This document shows positions 44,378 to 53,925 of a stretch of DNA of 64,000 nt, piece after piece. Origin of the DNA: Microvirga mediterraneensis (GTDB lineage: Bacteria; Pseudomonadota; Alphaproteobacteria; Rhizobiales; Beijerinckiaceae). A model generated the notes under the pieces. The model worked only from the letters and a program-made list of their open reading frames with translations. It was not told the DNA's origin and did no database searches. The position numbers were made by a program, and so were the translations under genes. Every line of letters begins with the position of its first letter. Positions within the stretch are counted from its first letter, which is position 1. The DNA is taken from the NCBI RefSeq assembly GCF_013520865.1, contig NZ_JACDXJ010000001.1:1240001-1304000 (forward strand). The letters run 5' to 3'.

Positions 44378-46189
44378 TTATCCCCGATGCCGCTTCGGTC
44401 CTATCGGGTCTGGACCCGAACCATGGCTCGGGATTTCCCTGAGAGCAGCTTCAGGCTGAGTGTGCAATTCACCGGATCGAGCCGTCTCGGACCCGGAACG
44501 TCCGTCGACCTGTTCGTCAGGCATCATGACAGGGAACAGGAGGCGTACTATCGTGCCGCGACCCTCGCGACTCTCCAGCTCCACGTCCCCGGCACTCTGC
44601 TGGACGAAGCCCAGAACCTGACTGAGACCCAGGCCGTTGCCCTGGCCCTTGGTCGTGAAGAAGGGATCGAACGCGCGCTCCAGCACCGCCGGGGGCATTC
44701 CGATGCCCGTATCCGTCACCGTGATCTGAACCCACCGCCGGTCGGCGTTGTAGGCGCGACGTCCTCCCGGATCGGACGGGCGGTCGATGCCTGTCGTCTC
44801 CACGGTGATGGTGCCGCCGTCCGGCATGGCATCGCGGGCGTTCAGGACCAGGTTGAGCAGCGTCGCCTCGAGTTGAACAGGATCGAGCCGAGCGGCGTGA
44901 CCCATGGCGGAGAGCCTGAGATCGAGGGCGATCCTGGGGCCCGCCGCCTGCCTCAGGATGGAAGCAAAGCCCTCGATCCGCCCGTCGATGACCGTGATCT
45001 CCGGCCGGAGTTCCTGCCGTCGCGCGAAGGCGAGCAGGCGTTCGATCATCGCCGTTGCGCCCTTGAGGGTTTGGTCGGCATCCTTGACCAGGGACAGTGC
45101 GTCCGGGCGGTCAGCCAGGGAGGGACGCAGGAGCCGGAACGTGGAATGCATGATCCGGATGGTGTTGCCGAGATCGTGCGCGATGCCGCCGGCGATCCGC
45201 CCCAGTCCTTCGAGCCGCTGCGCCCGGCTGAGCCGGGCCTGCTCCGCTTGCTCGCGCCGGCGGCTTTTCTGGACGAGGGCGATCAGGGCGCCCGTCAGGC
45301 CCAGCAGGATGGCCGCGGAGATGGACACCACGATCGCATGCTCCCGCCAGGGCCGGAGGACCGTCTGCCGCGCCAGCCCCACGTTGACGACGGCCGGCAC
45401 GGTATCAAGGGCACGATACCCGATGACACGGGTCATGCCGTCGATCGGGCTGGCGCCCCAGAAGATGCCTTGAGGGCTTCGTGACAGGTGGGTGTTGAGC
45501 GGCTCCACGGCGGCGAAGGACTTGCCGATCGCCTCCTCCGACGCCGGGCTGCGGGCCAGGAGGGTACCGTTGCGCAGCAGGAGTGCGATGAAGCCGTCCT
45601 CCCCGACCGAGAGCCCGCCATAGAACCGCTCGAAGTAGCGCGGCTCGACGGCTGCGACGACAATCCCGCCGAAGCTGCCGTCGGGGCGGTTGATCCTGCG
45701 GCTGAAGCTGACGAACCAGACCCCCACCGATCGGCTGCGCAGCGGCTGCTCGACGTGCATGCCAAGGGCGGGATCCTGCTGGTGAGCCTTGAAGTAGGGC
45801 CGGTCGGCCAGGCTGACCCGCGGTGTCGAGGGATAATCGGTATCATGCGCGATGAACCCGTCCGGACCGATGACGTAGAGGGCGCGAACATACGGCAGGG
45901 CCTTGAGCCGCTCCTTTAGCGTCTCGCGGAAGCGGTCATCGTTCTCGGGCATGCTAGTGGCAGCCGTCAGAGCATCCCGAATGCCCAGGAGGGTAAAGTC
46001 GACTGCCTGAAAGGTCCGCTCCGTCTGCTCAGCCAGCACGTCAGCGAGGTTCCTGGCGTTCTCCTCGCCGCGACCCGCCGCCTCCTTGTAGCTTTGCAGA
46101 AGTTCCAGCGTTCCCAGCAGCAGGATGCCAAGTGCGAGAACCACGGCCGTAGCAAGCGGCAGCGCGAATCTCGTGGGCCTGGGCCTCAT
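44378..46189 (-). CDS. Cache-domain sensor histidine kinase
   Basis: The 603-residue membrane kinase has TM1 (about 9-31), a periplasmic double-Cache sensor (about 35-280: YVRALYVIGPDGFIAHDTDYP, DRPYFKAHQQ, FSRRINRPDGSFGGIVVAAV), TM2 (285-307), a HisKA-like domain with His338 in AGGIAHDLGN, and HATPase_c (LVLNARDAMPDGG, DTGIGMPP, GQGNGLGLSQ). dCache domains usually bind amino acids or small organic acids. The downstream response regulator is its probable partner. The ATG is at 46189. Confidence 0.95.
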   Translation of the reverse strand: MRPRPTRFALPLATAVVLALGILLLGTLELLQSYKEAAGRGEENARNLADVLAEQTERTFQAVDFTLLGIRDALTAATSMPENDDRFRETLKERLKALPYVRALYVIGPDGFIAHDTDYPSTPRVSLADRPYFKAHQQDPALGMHVEQPLRSRSVGVWFVSFSRRINRPDGSFGGIVVAAVEPRYFERFYGGLSVGEDGFIALLLRNGTLLARSPASEEAIGKSFAAVEPLNTHLSRSPQGIFWGASPIDGMTRVIGYRALDTVPAVVNVGLARQTVLRPWREHAIVVSISAAILLGLTGALIALVQKSRRREQAEQARLSRAQRLEGLGRIAGGIAHDLGNTIRIMHSTFRLLRPSLADRPDALSLVKDADQTLKGATAMIERLLAFARRQELRPEITVIDGRIEGFASILRQAAGPRIALDLRLSAMGHAARLDPVQLEATLLNLVLNARDAMPDGGTITVETTGIDRPSDPGGRRAYNADRRWVQITVTDTGIGMPPAVLERAFDPFFTTKGQGNGLGLSQVLGFVQQSAGDVELESREGRGTIVRLLFPVMMPDEQVDGRSGSETARSGELHTQPEAALREIPSHGSGPDPIGPKRHRG

Positions 46190-46703
46190 GCAATGGATCC
46201 CTCAAGGCAGGGCGGAAGTGAAGCAAAGGTTACTCTAGCAGGCCTGACGCAGCCAGCCATCAGGAACGCATCGGCCCTTTCGGGTGGGGCAGGTCTCCGA
46301 GGCTGCCTGGCGACGGCTCCATCGGGGACAAGCCGCTGAGGTCCCGTTCGTTGGGCGGTGTGCCGCCGGCGATCCCTCAGGGTGCCGCGGAGCCAACCGT
46401 CAACTCGAAGGAGACATGCGGAACGGGAATTCGCTTGGGCCAGGACTTGATGAAATGGGCGTCACGCTCAAGGATGCCAGAGGGACCGGGATCGGCACCG
46501 CAGTGCATCTCTGCCTCAGAGGTGCCGCTGGAACGCGGCACTGAGCGAGCCTGAGCGCCGAGCGTCCTCAAGAGCAATACCGCAGAGGGAAGCCTTCGCG
46601 CTCGCAGCGCCACTGCGGGTCCAAGGGTGCATATGCTGCCTCTGCTCGGTGACGAGGGCCTGTTCCGGCAGCATACGCTGGCTGGGGTGAAACCGCTGCG
46701 CTC
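46190..46703. other. non-coding stretch upstream of the Cache kinase
   Basis: About 510 bases lie between the DUF3597 gene and the Cache kinase, both on the minus strand. I find no convincing frame, repeat or RNA here. It should hold the kinase promoter, but I see no clear -35/-10 pair. Confidence 0.4.
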
Positions 46704-47144
46704 CTAGCTTCGAAGGTCGTCGGGAACCTTGCCGCCGCTCGCCGCGAGCTTGGCCATGACCTGCTTGTGCAGCCAGATGTTCATGGAGGCGGAGTCGGAG
46801 GTGTCTCCGGTGTAGTTCAGCTCCTTGGCGAGTTCCTTGCGCGCATCGAGGCTGCTGTCGAGGTCGAGCAGCTTCATCAGGTCGACGATCGACTTGCGCC
46901 AGTCGAGTTTCTGACCCTTCTTCGCGGCGAGGCCGGTCAGCACGGCCTCGACGTCGACCTGGGACATCGGCGCGCTGCCCGATGCCGGCGTGCTCGCTGT
47001 CCCTTGCGTGGTCGAAGCGGTCGTTCCGGCAGGGGCTGCGCCAGCTCCCTGAGTGGGCTGTGCCGGGGCGGATGGCGCCTGAGGCGCTTCCTGCGCCGTC
47101 GCGGATCCGAAGATGGCGTCCTTGATCCTGCTGAAGATGCTCAT
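46704..47144 (-). CDS. DUF3597 family protein
   Basis: The 146-residue protein begins MSIFSRIKDAIFGSA, has an Ala/Pro/Thr-rich linker (about 20-60) and ends in the conserved DUF3597 domain: VEAVLTGLAAKKGQKLDWRKSIVDLM, LDLDSSLDARKELAKELNYTG, SASMNIWLHKQVMAKLAA. The domain resembles a small helical fold of unknown role, common in Proteobacteria near envelope-stress genes. Confidence 0.9.
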   Translation of the reverse strand: MSIFSRIKDAIFGSATAQEAPQAPSAPAQPTQGAGAAPAGTTASTTQGTASTPASGSAPMSQVDVEAVLTGLAAKKGQKLDWRKSIVDLMKLLDLDSSLDARKELAKELNYTGDTSDSASMNIWLHKQVMAKLAASGGKVPDDLRS

Positions 47145-47294
47145 CGTATCCTTCCGTTGAACTGCGTTCCCACAGGCTGCCCTGTGGCCAAGGAAGTAGA
47201 GCCGATCTCGGCCAGGGCAACGGCCGCCGTCCAGGCGCGGTTTCGACAGACCTTCCGATCAGCCAATGCTGCCGGACAGCGCAGGCGGACCCCG

Positions 47295-47573
47295 TCACCG
47301 CCGTGGCTGGCGATTGAGCCAGACCGTGGCCTGCATGCTCGTCCAGGCCGACAGGACCAGGAACTCGTACCACTGGCCGTCGGGCGCCAGGAGCCGTCGC
47401 ACGTCATAGTCAGCGGATGCTTCCCTTGACGGGGTCGAAGCCCTGTCCGCCGGAGACATGGCAACGGCGTCCTTCGGCGCGGACAGGCGAATTCGCCTCT
47501 CGTCGATCGTGGTGTGGAGCATGCCGTCGCATGGGCCTCCCACGCATCGGTAGGTTCGCTCCCGCGTCGCCAT
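47295..47573 (-). CDS. hypothetical protein
   Basis: The 92-residue protein (MATRERTYRCVGGPCDGML and VRRLLAPDGQWYEFLVLSA) is not a family I can name with certainty. It reads as a small soluble beta-rich protein. It starts 13 bases beyond the stop of the second aquaporin gene on the same strand and may be its downstream operon partner. Confidence 0.55.
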   Translation of the reverse strand: MATRERTYRCVGGPCDGMLHTTIDERRIRLSAPKDAVAMSPADRASTPSREASADYDVRRLLAPDGQWYEFLVLSAWTSMQATVWLNRQPRR

Positions 47574-47585
47574 CGCGAACCGCAC

Positions 47586-48329
47586 TCACTCGGCCGGGGT
47601 GGCAGGCGCGATGCCGGTGACCTGCGCGGAGGGTTCCTCACTGAGCCAGCGGTAGAGGATGCCGCCCAAGGCCCCGCCGATCAGCGGCGCGATCCAGAAC
47701 ATCCAGAGTTGCGCCAGTGCCCATCCGCCGACGAACAGCGCCGGGCCGGTGCTGCGGGCCGGGTTCACGGAGGTGTTGGTGATCGGAATGCCGACGAGGT
47801 GGATCAGCGTCAGGCCCAGGCCGATGGCGATAGGGGCGAAGCCGACCGGCGCCTTGCCGTGTGTGGACCCCATGATGATGAACAGGAACATCATGGTCAG
47901 CACCACCTCGGCGACGAAGCCCGAGATCAGGCTGTACTGGCCCGGCGAGTGCGCGCCGTAGCCGTTGGCGGCAAAGCCCTTGGCAAGGTCGAACATGGGC
48001 GAGCCGACGGCGATGGCAAAGAGTGTCGCCGCGGCGATGACGGCGCCCACCACCTGCGAGGCCACGTAGGGTCCGATGCAGTTGGCCGGGAAGCGGCCGC
48101 CGGCCCAGAGACCCACCGTGACGGCGGGGTTGAGGTGGCACCCCGAGATGTGGCCGATGGCGTAGGCCATGGTCAGCACCGTCAGGCCGAAGGCGAGCGA
48201 CACGCCGAGCAGGCCGATGCCGACGTCGGGGAATCCCGCCGCGATGACCGCGCTGCCGCAGCCGGCAAAGGTGAGCCAGAATGTGCCGATGGTCTCGGCG
48301 GCGCATTTGTGCATGGTGCTGCTGTGCAT
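47586..48329 (-). CDS. aqpZ: aquaporin Z (second copy)
   Basis: The about 247-residue water channel is nearly identical to the copy at 40926-41678 over its whole length, with the same HLNPAVT and VNPARS signatures and the same [11 protein letters not shown] and [19 protein letters not shown] tail. Differences cluster in the second half of the first repeat ([17 protein letters not shown] against [17 protein letters not shown]). The ATG at 48329 follows GGGAGGAG. Two copies in one island suggest a recent duplication or separate regulation. Confidence 0.94.
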   Translation of the reverse strand: MHSSTMHKCAAETIGTFWLTFAGCGSAVIAAGFPDVGIGLLGVSLAFGLTVLTMAYAIGHISGCHLNPAVTVGLWAGGRFPANCIGPYVASQVVGAVIAAATLFAIAVGSPMFDLAKGFAANGYGAHSPGQYSLISGFVAEVVLTMMFLFIIMGSTHGKAPVGFAPIAIGLGLTLIHLVGIPITNTSVNPARSTGPALFVGGWALAQLWMFWIAPLIGGALGGILYRWLSEEPSAQVTGIAPATPAE

Positions 48330-48776
48330 GGGCTCCTCCCGTGGGTCACGCAAACCAACTCGGGGACTGGAGCGACGTCGACAGAGGTGCCGATCAAAGC
48401 AGGCTCATCGCGAGCCTAGGTCCAACGCAGGAACGCTTCTTCGTTTGGACGCGAGGATACCTCGCCTCGGTTGCGGTCGTCGAGAAGGATTTCCGGCCGA
48501 TGCCGCAGGCGGGTCGGGACGCCTCGCGCGCCGCCCCCTGACACACCTGCGGCGCCCACCGGCTCACAACGGGCTTGAGCTTGCTCACCGACGTTGAGAT
48601 GATGGAAGCTGGTTCATGCCAGAGATGTGGTTTCCGATCATCGGCTTCATTAGAGCCAGAACCAGACCGAGACCGGTCGCGGCGGCTGGTTCGCTCGAAA
48701 GCTGCCCTATCGATTTTCCAGCCTTGAAGCTGAGGTGTACACTGGGCCAATCAACTTCTTGGGAATGGAGGCGGCG
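48330..48776. other. divergent intergenic region
   Basis: About 450 bases between the minus-strand aquaporin and the plus-strand exported protein. It should hold both promoters. I see no reliable motif and no small gene. Confidence 0.4.
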
Positions 48777-49625
48777 ATGGCCCGCTTCACCGCAAAGGTT
48801 CTCGGACTGCTCGCGTGGCTGCCGGTGTTCCTTTGCGCTGCTCCTGTCCATGCGGACCCGTTCTTCGTCCGGGTCTATGGCAGGACGTACAAGATTGACC
48901 CTCGATATCCGACCAGCGAGCCCAAAGGTCCAAAGCCGCAGGAGGCCATGAAAGCCCTTCCTTCTGACCTCGCGAAAGGTCCTGGCTTCAAGCCGTCGCA
49001 CGAGCAGGTGCTCGCTGAAGTCGAGGAACGGGTCTGGATCGCGCGCACCCAACTCGATGAAGCATCAGAGAAGACCACCCCCTCACGAGGCGCAGGGACG
49101 AACGCCACGGAGGTGACACGATCCCTTGCGGCCAGAGTAGAGCAGAGTCGTTCACCGGAGGTGCAGAAGCTCTCCGATCGCCACAGGGCTCTGAACCTCC
49201 TCGTGCAGGAGTTGCGCAGGTCTATGGATCTGCCGGTGAGGACACCAGAGGCTGGGTTCTCCCGGCCAAAGCTGTCACCTGAGATTGAGGCCGATTTCCG
49301 CAGCCTGAACTTTGATCCCCTGGAGGCCTACTACAGCTTCAGGCGCGTCAAGGCGGCTTTTCGATCCAACGACATCCAACTTCTCGCCAGGGTGATCCAC
49401 TATCCTCTATTGGTGACGGGAAAGATTAGACGAAGCATTCGCAATCGTGATCAGCTCATGGCGGCGAAGGAAACTGTTCTGAACCCGCGCATTCGAGAGG
49501 TCGCTGCGAAATCCACCTTTGAGACAGTCTTCGTTCGGGACAAGGGGATGATGCTTGGCGAGGGAGAGGTCTGGATTACTCACGATAAGGCGGGCTTCGG
49601 TTTAGGAGCGATCAACGTGGAATAG
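48777..49625 (+). CDS. exported hypothetical protein
   Basis: The 282-residue protein has a signal peptide (RFTAKVLGLLAWLPVFLCAAPVHA, cleavage after HA) and no further membrane segment. The mature part is helical in the middle (EQVLAEVEERVWIARTQLDEASE, QKLSDRHRALNLLVQELRRSM). It ends in a region (DPLEAYYSFRRVKAAFRSNDIQLLARVIHYPL, VWITHDKAGFGLGAINV) that resembles NTF2-like or YchJ-like folds. The ATG follows GGAGGCGGCG. Probably periplasmic; function unknown. Confidence 0.7.
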   Translation: MARFTAKVLGLLAWLPVFLCAAPVHADPFFVRVYGRTYKIDPRYPTSEPKGPKPQEAMKALPSDLAKGPGFKPSHEQVLAEVEERVWIARTQLDEASEKTTPSRGAGTNATEVTRSLAARVEQSRSPEVQKLSDRHRALNLLVQELRRSMDLPVRTPEAGFSRPKLSPEIEADFRSLNFDPLEAYYSFRRVKAAFRSNDIQLLARVIHYPLLVTGKIRRSIRNRDQLMAAKETVLNPRIREVAAKSTFETVFVRDKGMMLGEGEVWITHDKAGFGLGAINVE

Positions 49626-49743
49626 CACTTAACGCACCTGCGCCTTGGTCCTGCTGGCAGCTTCCCCACCGCCGGAAAGGGCACAATGTGACGGGCGCGA
49701 AAGCCAGTCGTCGCACCTCATCTCAGTGTGAAAGGATGTACGA

Positions 49744-50565
49744 ATGTTCGTGGCCCGGCAATCTAAGATCATCGCGTTCGTAGCCTTGGCGTCACTCGTG
49801 GAAATAGCCAACACGGCAGACGCAGCGCAGTGCGGCAGTACGGCGACTGGCTTTGAGGCTTGGAAGCAGCAGTTTGCCACTGAAGCAAGAGGAAGAGGCG
49901 CCAGCACCACGGCTATCGCAGCTCTCATGGGCGCTACCTATGCGACAGCGACCATCGCGGCTGATCGAGGCCAGAGGAGCTTCCGTCTGTCGCTTGATCA
50001 GTTTCTTGCAAAGCGGGGCGGCGTGATGATCACCGCTCGAGGGCGTGCACTCAAGCAGTCTCAGGCGGCGCTCTTTGCCTCTCTTGAACAGCGCTATGGC
50101 GTCCCGCCAGGGCCGCTCTTGGCGATCTGGGGCATGGAGACGGCATTCGGGACCCAACGTGGCAACCAGAACACTCTGTCGGCTGTGGCAACGCTCGCCT
50201 ACGACTGTCGACGGTCAGCCTTCTTCACCGACCAGCTCTACGCCACCCTGACCCTGATCGACCGTGGCATTCTCTCGGCGGGCACGCGCGGCTCCATGCA
50301 CGGCGAGATCGGCCAGACCCAGTTCCTGCCCAAGAGCATCCTGAACTACGGCACTGGCGGCGATCTCAACAATGCTGCTGACGCACTCGCCTCGACGGCC
50401 AATTTCCTCAAGGCCCATGGCTGGCGTGCCGGTGCGGGCTACCAGCCCGGGGAGCCCAATTTCCGTGCGATCCAAGCTTGGAATGCCGCTTCCGTCTACC
50501 AGCGCGCCATCGCACTGATTGGCCAAGAGATTGATGAGCGAGAGCGCCCGTCGGCCAGGCGCTAG
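49744..50565 (+). CDS. lytic murein transglycosylase (SLT2/MltB type)
   Basis: The enzyme cleaves the glycan strand of peptidoglycan to form anhydromuropeptides. The 273-residue protein has a signal peptide (1-28), the MltB-type core FEAWKQQFATEARGRGAS and the catalytic Glu132 in LLAIWGMETAFGTQRGNQNTL, then GEIGQTQFLPKSILNYG and ADALASTANFLKAHGW. It lacks the C-terminal peptidoglycan-binding domain of longer MltB proteins. It should act in the periplasm. Confidence 0.92.
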   Translation: MFVARQSKIIAFVALASLVEIANTADAAQCGSTATGFEAWKQQFATEARGRGASTTAIAALMGATYATATIAADRGQRSFRLSLDQFLAKRGGVMITARGRALKQSQAALFASLEQRYGVPPGPLLAIWGMETAFGTQRGNQNTLSAVATLAYDCRRSAFFTDQLYATLTLIDRGILSAGTRGSMHGEIGQTQFLPKSILNYGTGGDLNNAADALASTANFLKAHGWRAGAGYQPGEPNFRAIQAWNAASVYQRAIALIGQEIDERERPSARR

Positions 50566-51137
50566 CGGTTCTACGAGTGACCTTCGGCTGGCTGCGCATC
50601 CATGTGTCAGAACCAAGCACGATCAACCAATCACCCTATCTGAATTCCATGCCGGTGCCGAAGCCGATATAGATCCAGGCTCTGTGTCGTTGATTTCTTT
50701 GTAACCTCCGGGCTTCTGATCAGTCCCAACCTGAAGGGCAGCTTCGGGTCAGGCAAGGTCCTCAAGGGTGGCCGTGTGACGGTCCGCTCACCCTGCAACG
50801 GCGGCTTTCGCTCATGGCAGCACCTGACAGTAAGGGAGATCCGAGCAGTCATGGTAGCTTCTGCTACCCGCCTTTCGCAGCCATCATTGGCAGTCGTGCA
50901 ATAACTCTGGCGCAACGAAGGCATTCTTTCCGCACGGTCGAGTACATGCTGCCTATTGCCAAGCTTAAGAACCGACACATTTCGTGATTGGTTCGCTTCC
51001 GTTCATCTCAGGTACGCTACAAGACATGCGATTCAGTGCTTTGAGCGACCAACCCACGAGGATGGATTCCGCTTTGACGTTCCGACCACGCTGCATGCGC
51101 CGGATCCACGGCTGAGTCGCGGGCCCGAGAGGACAGC
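50566..51137. other. non-coding stretch before the subtilase gene
   Basis: About 570 bases without a convincing gene. Short frames exist on both strands, but none has a ribosome site or recognisable protein. It presumably holds the subtilase promoter. Confidence 0.4.
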
Positions 51138-53243
51138 ATGGCACACTGGTGGCGACACACCCTCATCGCAATAGCAGGCCTTGCGGCTGCCTTCCCCCTG
51201 CGCATCCAGATCGATCTCGGCCACGGATCCAGCATGCCCCTCTTCGACGGATCAGCACTCGCCAAAGGCGGCGATGGTGGTGGCAATGGCGGGGGGAACG
51301 GAAACGGTGGTGGAAACGGGAATGGTGGCGGCAATGGAGGTGGCAGAGGCGACGGTGGCGGGAACGGCAACGGGAACGGCGGCAATGGTGGAGGCAACGC
51401 TGGCGGTGGGAACAGCGGTGGCTCGGCCGGAGGAGGCGCAGGAAACGGCAACGGCGGGGATAACGGCAAATCTGACGGTGGCGGGAACGGAAACAGTGGT
51501 GGCAAAGGCGGCGGCGGTGGCAATCAGGGGAATGCTGGCGGCAACGGCAACAACGGAGGTAAGGGCGGCAACGGAAACGCTGGTGGGAAGAGCAATGGTG
51601 CGGCCGGCGGTGGAGCAGGAAACGGGAAGGGCAATGGCGGCGGCAAAGGCAATTCCAACGCCGGCGGCATAGGCGGCGGGGCTGGCAGCGCCGGTGTGGG
51701 GAAGGGTAACAACAATGCCGCTGGCAACAGCGGCAAGGCCAGCCCTGGCAATAGTGGGAAAGTCAATTCCAGCAAGGCCGCGAGTGCAGGTGCAGGTCAA
51801 CGCAGCAGCAAGGGCAGTTTGAAAGCCGGCACACCGGGTGCCGTGGCCGCATCGAGCGGCAAAAGCCAACGAGCTAATGACAAGGCCCAAGCGAGCAGCG
51901 GCAAGACTTCAACGAGCCGGAGCAAGGCTGCGGCATCTACCCCTCAGCCAGCCAGCCGAGCCAAAGCGGCCGCCCAGGTGCAGGCGGCGAAGCCTGCACC
52001 TGCGGTCACGGCTCAACCGACCCGTGCCGTGCCTGTCGTCGAAGAGATCGACCGCCGCCCCAAGCCGCGGCGATCCACGCGCTCCATTGTGGCCTCTGGC
52101 TTGTCTCCGGCGGACCTGGCCCGACTGACGGCGCAAGGGTTCAGGATCGAGACCCGGACCCAGGGTAGCATCGCGACCGAGGTGATCAGGCTTCAGGTCC
52201 CACGTGGCGTCTCGGTGGCGCAGGCCCGGCAGCGGGTCCGCCTCGTCGATGCGCGGGCCTCGGTCGACTTCGACCAGTTCTACTACCTTGATGAGAGCAC
52301 CCCCGCCTGCATGGGCGCCGAGTGCCTGTCCAACTCACTTGTGGACTGGGCCTCTCTCGTGCAGTGGTCAGGGTCGAACGCTTCGCAATGCGGCCCCGCT
52401 CCCCTCATCGGGGTGATCGACACCGGCATCAACGTCGAGCATGACGCTCTGAAGGACCAAGCCATCCAGATCATGGCTCAGCCCGCCCGCCGCGCCACGC
52501 CCTCGTTGCAGGATCACGGCACAGCCATTGCGGCTCTCCTCGTCGGTCGGCCAGGAAGTCAAAACCCCGGGCTTCTGCCGGACGCGAAGCTCGTTGCCGT
52601 GGATGCCTTCTATCGCGACGGCGGCACGGCTGATCGCACGGACGTGACGTCCCTGGTCTCGGCGATCGAGGCCTTGGCCGAGCGCGGGGTGCGGGTGATC
52701 AACATGAGCTTGTCCGGCCCTGCGAACGAGGTCCTCCAGAAGGCTATTGCCGCGGCTCAGGCCAAGGGCATCGTGATCATCGCGGCGGCCGGCAACAATG
52801 GGGCCGGTGCCGAGCCATCCTATCCGGCCGCCTATCCGGACGTCTTCGCCGTCACGGCTGTTGATCATGAGCTGAAGGTGTACCGGCGCGCTACCCAGGG
52901 CTCCTATGTCGACCTGTCCGCCCCTGGGGTGAATGTCTGGACGGCCTCGGCCCAGGGGACCGGCTCTCTCAAGTCAGGCACATCCTATGCAGTTCCCTTC
53001 GTCTCGGCCGCCGCAGGGATGCTACTCGCCTCCAATCCGGCATTGGACGCCAAAGCCCTTCAGACCCGCCTGGAAGCGTACACCCGTGACCTTGGCAGGC
53101 CTGGGCGGGATCCCACGTTCGGGTTCGGCCTGATCCAGATGGCAGGCCTGTGTGAGCCGCCGGCAGACGCTCCGGCGATCGCAACGGTTTCTGATCAACC
53201 GAATGCGCTGGCTGGCAAGGGGCAGACCGTGGACATCCCCTGA
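51138..53243 (+). CDS. subtilisin-like serine protease with long Gly/Asn-rich region
   Basis: The 701-residue protein has an N-terminal hydrophobic segment (about 7-25), a low-complexity Gly/Asn/Ser region of about 160 residues (43-205; GGNGNGG-type repeats), an Ala/Ser/Lys-rich stretch (205-300), a small domain (315-400: GLSPADLARLTAQGFRIETRTQG) and an S8 protease domain with Asp428 (VIDTGIN), His460 (DHGTAI) and Ser616 (SGTSYAVP). The GAGAGGACAGC site precedes the ATG. The Gly-rich part could be a surface linker or extracellular matrix-like segment; S8 proteases with such prefixes occur in rhizobial secreted proteins. Confidence 0.9.
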   Translation: MAHWWRHTLIAIAGLAAAFPLRIQIDLGHGSSMPLFDGSALAKGGDGGGNGGGNGNGGGNGNGGGNGGGRGDGGGNGNGNGGNGGGNAGGGNSGGSAGGGAGNGNGGDNGKSDGGGNGNSGGKGGGGGNQGNAGGNGNNGGKGGNGNAGGKSNGAAGGGAGNGKGNGGGKGNSNAGGIGGGAGSAGVGKGNNNAAGNSGKASPGNSGKVNSSKAASAGAGQRSSKGSLKAGTPGAVAASSGKSQRANDKAQASSGKTSTSRSKAAASTPQPASRAKAAAQVQAAKPAPAVTAQPTRAVPVVEEIDRRPKPRRSTRSIVASGLSPADLARLTAQGFRIETRTQGSIATEVIRLQVPRGVSVAQARQRVRLVDARASVDFDQFYYLDESTPACMGAECLSNSLVDWASLVQWSGSNASQCGPAPLIGVIDTGINVEHDALKDQAIQIMAQPARRATPSLQDHGTAIAALLVGRPGSQNPGLLPDAKLVAVDAFYRDGGTADRTDVTSLVSAIEALAERGVRVINMSLSGPANEVLQKAIAAAQAKGIVIIAAAGNNGAGAEPSYPAAYPDVFAVTAVDHELKVYRRATQGSYVDLSAPGVNVWTASAQGTGSLKSGTSYAVPFVSAAAGMLLASNPALDAKALQTRLEAYTRDLGRPGRDPTFGFGLIQMAGLCEPPADAPAIATVSDQPNALAGKGQTVDIP
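51264..51752 (+). repeat. GGN-type low-complexity repeat within the subtilase gene
   Basis: The DNA is an irregular repeat of GGCAATGGTGGC-like units encoding Gly-Gly-Asn runs. Codons vary at the third base, so the repeat is kept at protein level rather than by recent slippage. Confidence 0.8.
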
Positions 53244-53644
53244 TCCGTGAGAAGCACCGAAGCAGAATAGGCTGGATTGGTGGCACACCGCCAGAGGACG
53301 CTAGACCGCAAAGCTTTCCCCAGCCACCAAGGTAATTCGGGCGTCCTCACTGAATAATCAACTATGTGCCTCGACCATCCCAGCGTCGTGGACCGCAGAC
53401 CCACTGCAAAGTCACGGCTCGAGCAAGCAGGCGATGCCAGAGGCGCCAGAGGAGCTACAGGCAGCCGAGGACTAGGCCCGCTCGGCCCGACCCGGAGTGT
53501 GGAGGCGCGGACATAGAGTCCGCACTCTTATCCAGGTCCCGCTGCTTTGACGGCGGCTCATTTTCGCCGCGAATCGCCGATAGCACGATCAAGTAATGAG
53601 AGAAGTTCTTCCAAAGATAACCAATGCATCTGGGAGGAGACGGT
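53244..53644. other. non-coding stretch after the subtilase gene
   Basis: About 400 bases. I see no gene, hairpin with T-run or IS remnant; it is less GC-rich toward its right end, where the ribosome site of the next small gene lies. Confidence 0.4.
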
Positions 53645-53893
53645 ATGCCTAAGTATTCCAATAATGCATACGACTCTTATAATCCCGCGCTGTTTGATGT
53701 CATCAGGGAAGTTCTTCACAGAATTGGCGACATCGACTCTCAGCATGATGCTGAACTCGGCAAGGTGGACGCCGCCTCAACCGACGGAGAGCTGAAGGGT
53801 TACATCAAGCAAAGGATTCGGGCAGCCCACCAGAAAAGGCGCCAGCCCTATGTTGATCTGCTGACCATCCTCCGGTCGAAGCAGCAGGGCTGA
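53645..53893 (+). CDS. small hypothetical protein, family also present at 55696
   Basis: The 82-residue protein follows a strong GGGAGGAGACGGT site. It is helical: FDVIREVLHRIGDIDSQHDAEL, then GYIKQRIRAAHQKRRQPYVDLL. The pattern (R/I)GDID..HD.EL and IK..I...HQ.RR.PYV.L recurs in the broken gene at 55696-55977, so the two are paralogues of a small family I cannot name. The composition is more AT-rich than surrounding genes. Confidence 0.7.
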   Translation: MPKYSNNAYDSYNPALFDVIREVLHRIGDIDSQHDAELGKVDAASTDGELKGYIKQRIRAAHQKRRQPYVDLLTILRSKQQG

Positions 53894-53925
53894 CGAAATC
53901 GCTTCCGGTGCGATGTGGCTACGCT

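Noticed and set aside
50631..50978. Minus-strand frame of 115 codons before the subtilase
   Set aside because: No ribosome site and no recognisable domain; probably non-coding or a very old remnant.
51017..51890. Proline- and alanine-rich minus-strand frames opposite the subtilase
   Set aside because: They are the antisense of the Gly/Asn repeat and have no independent support.
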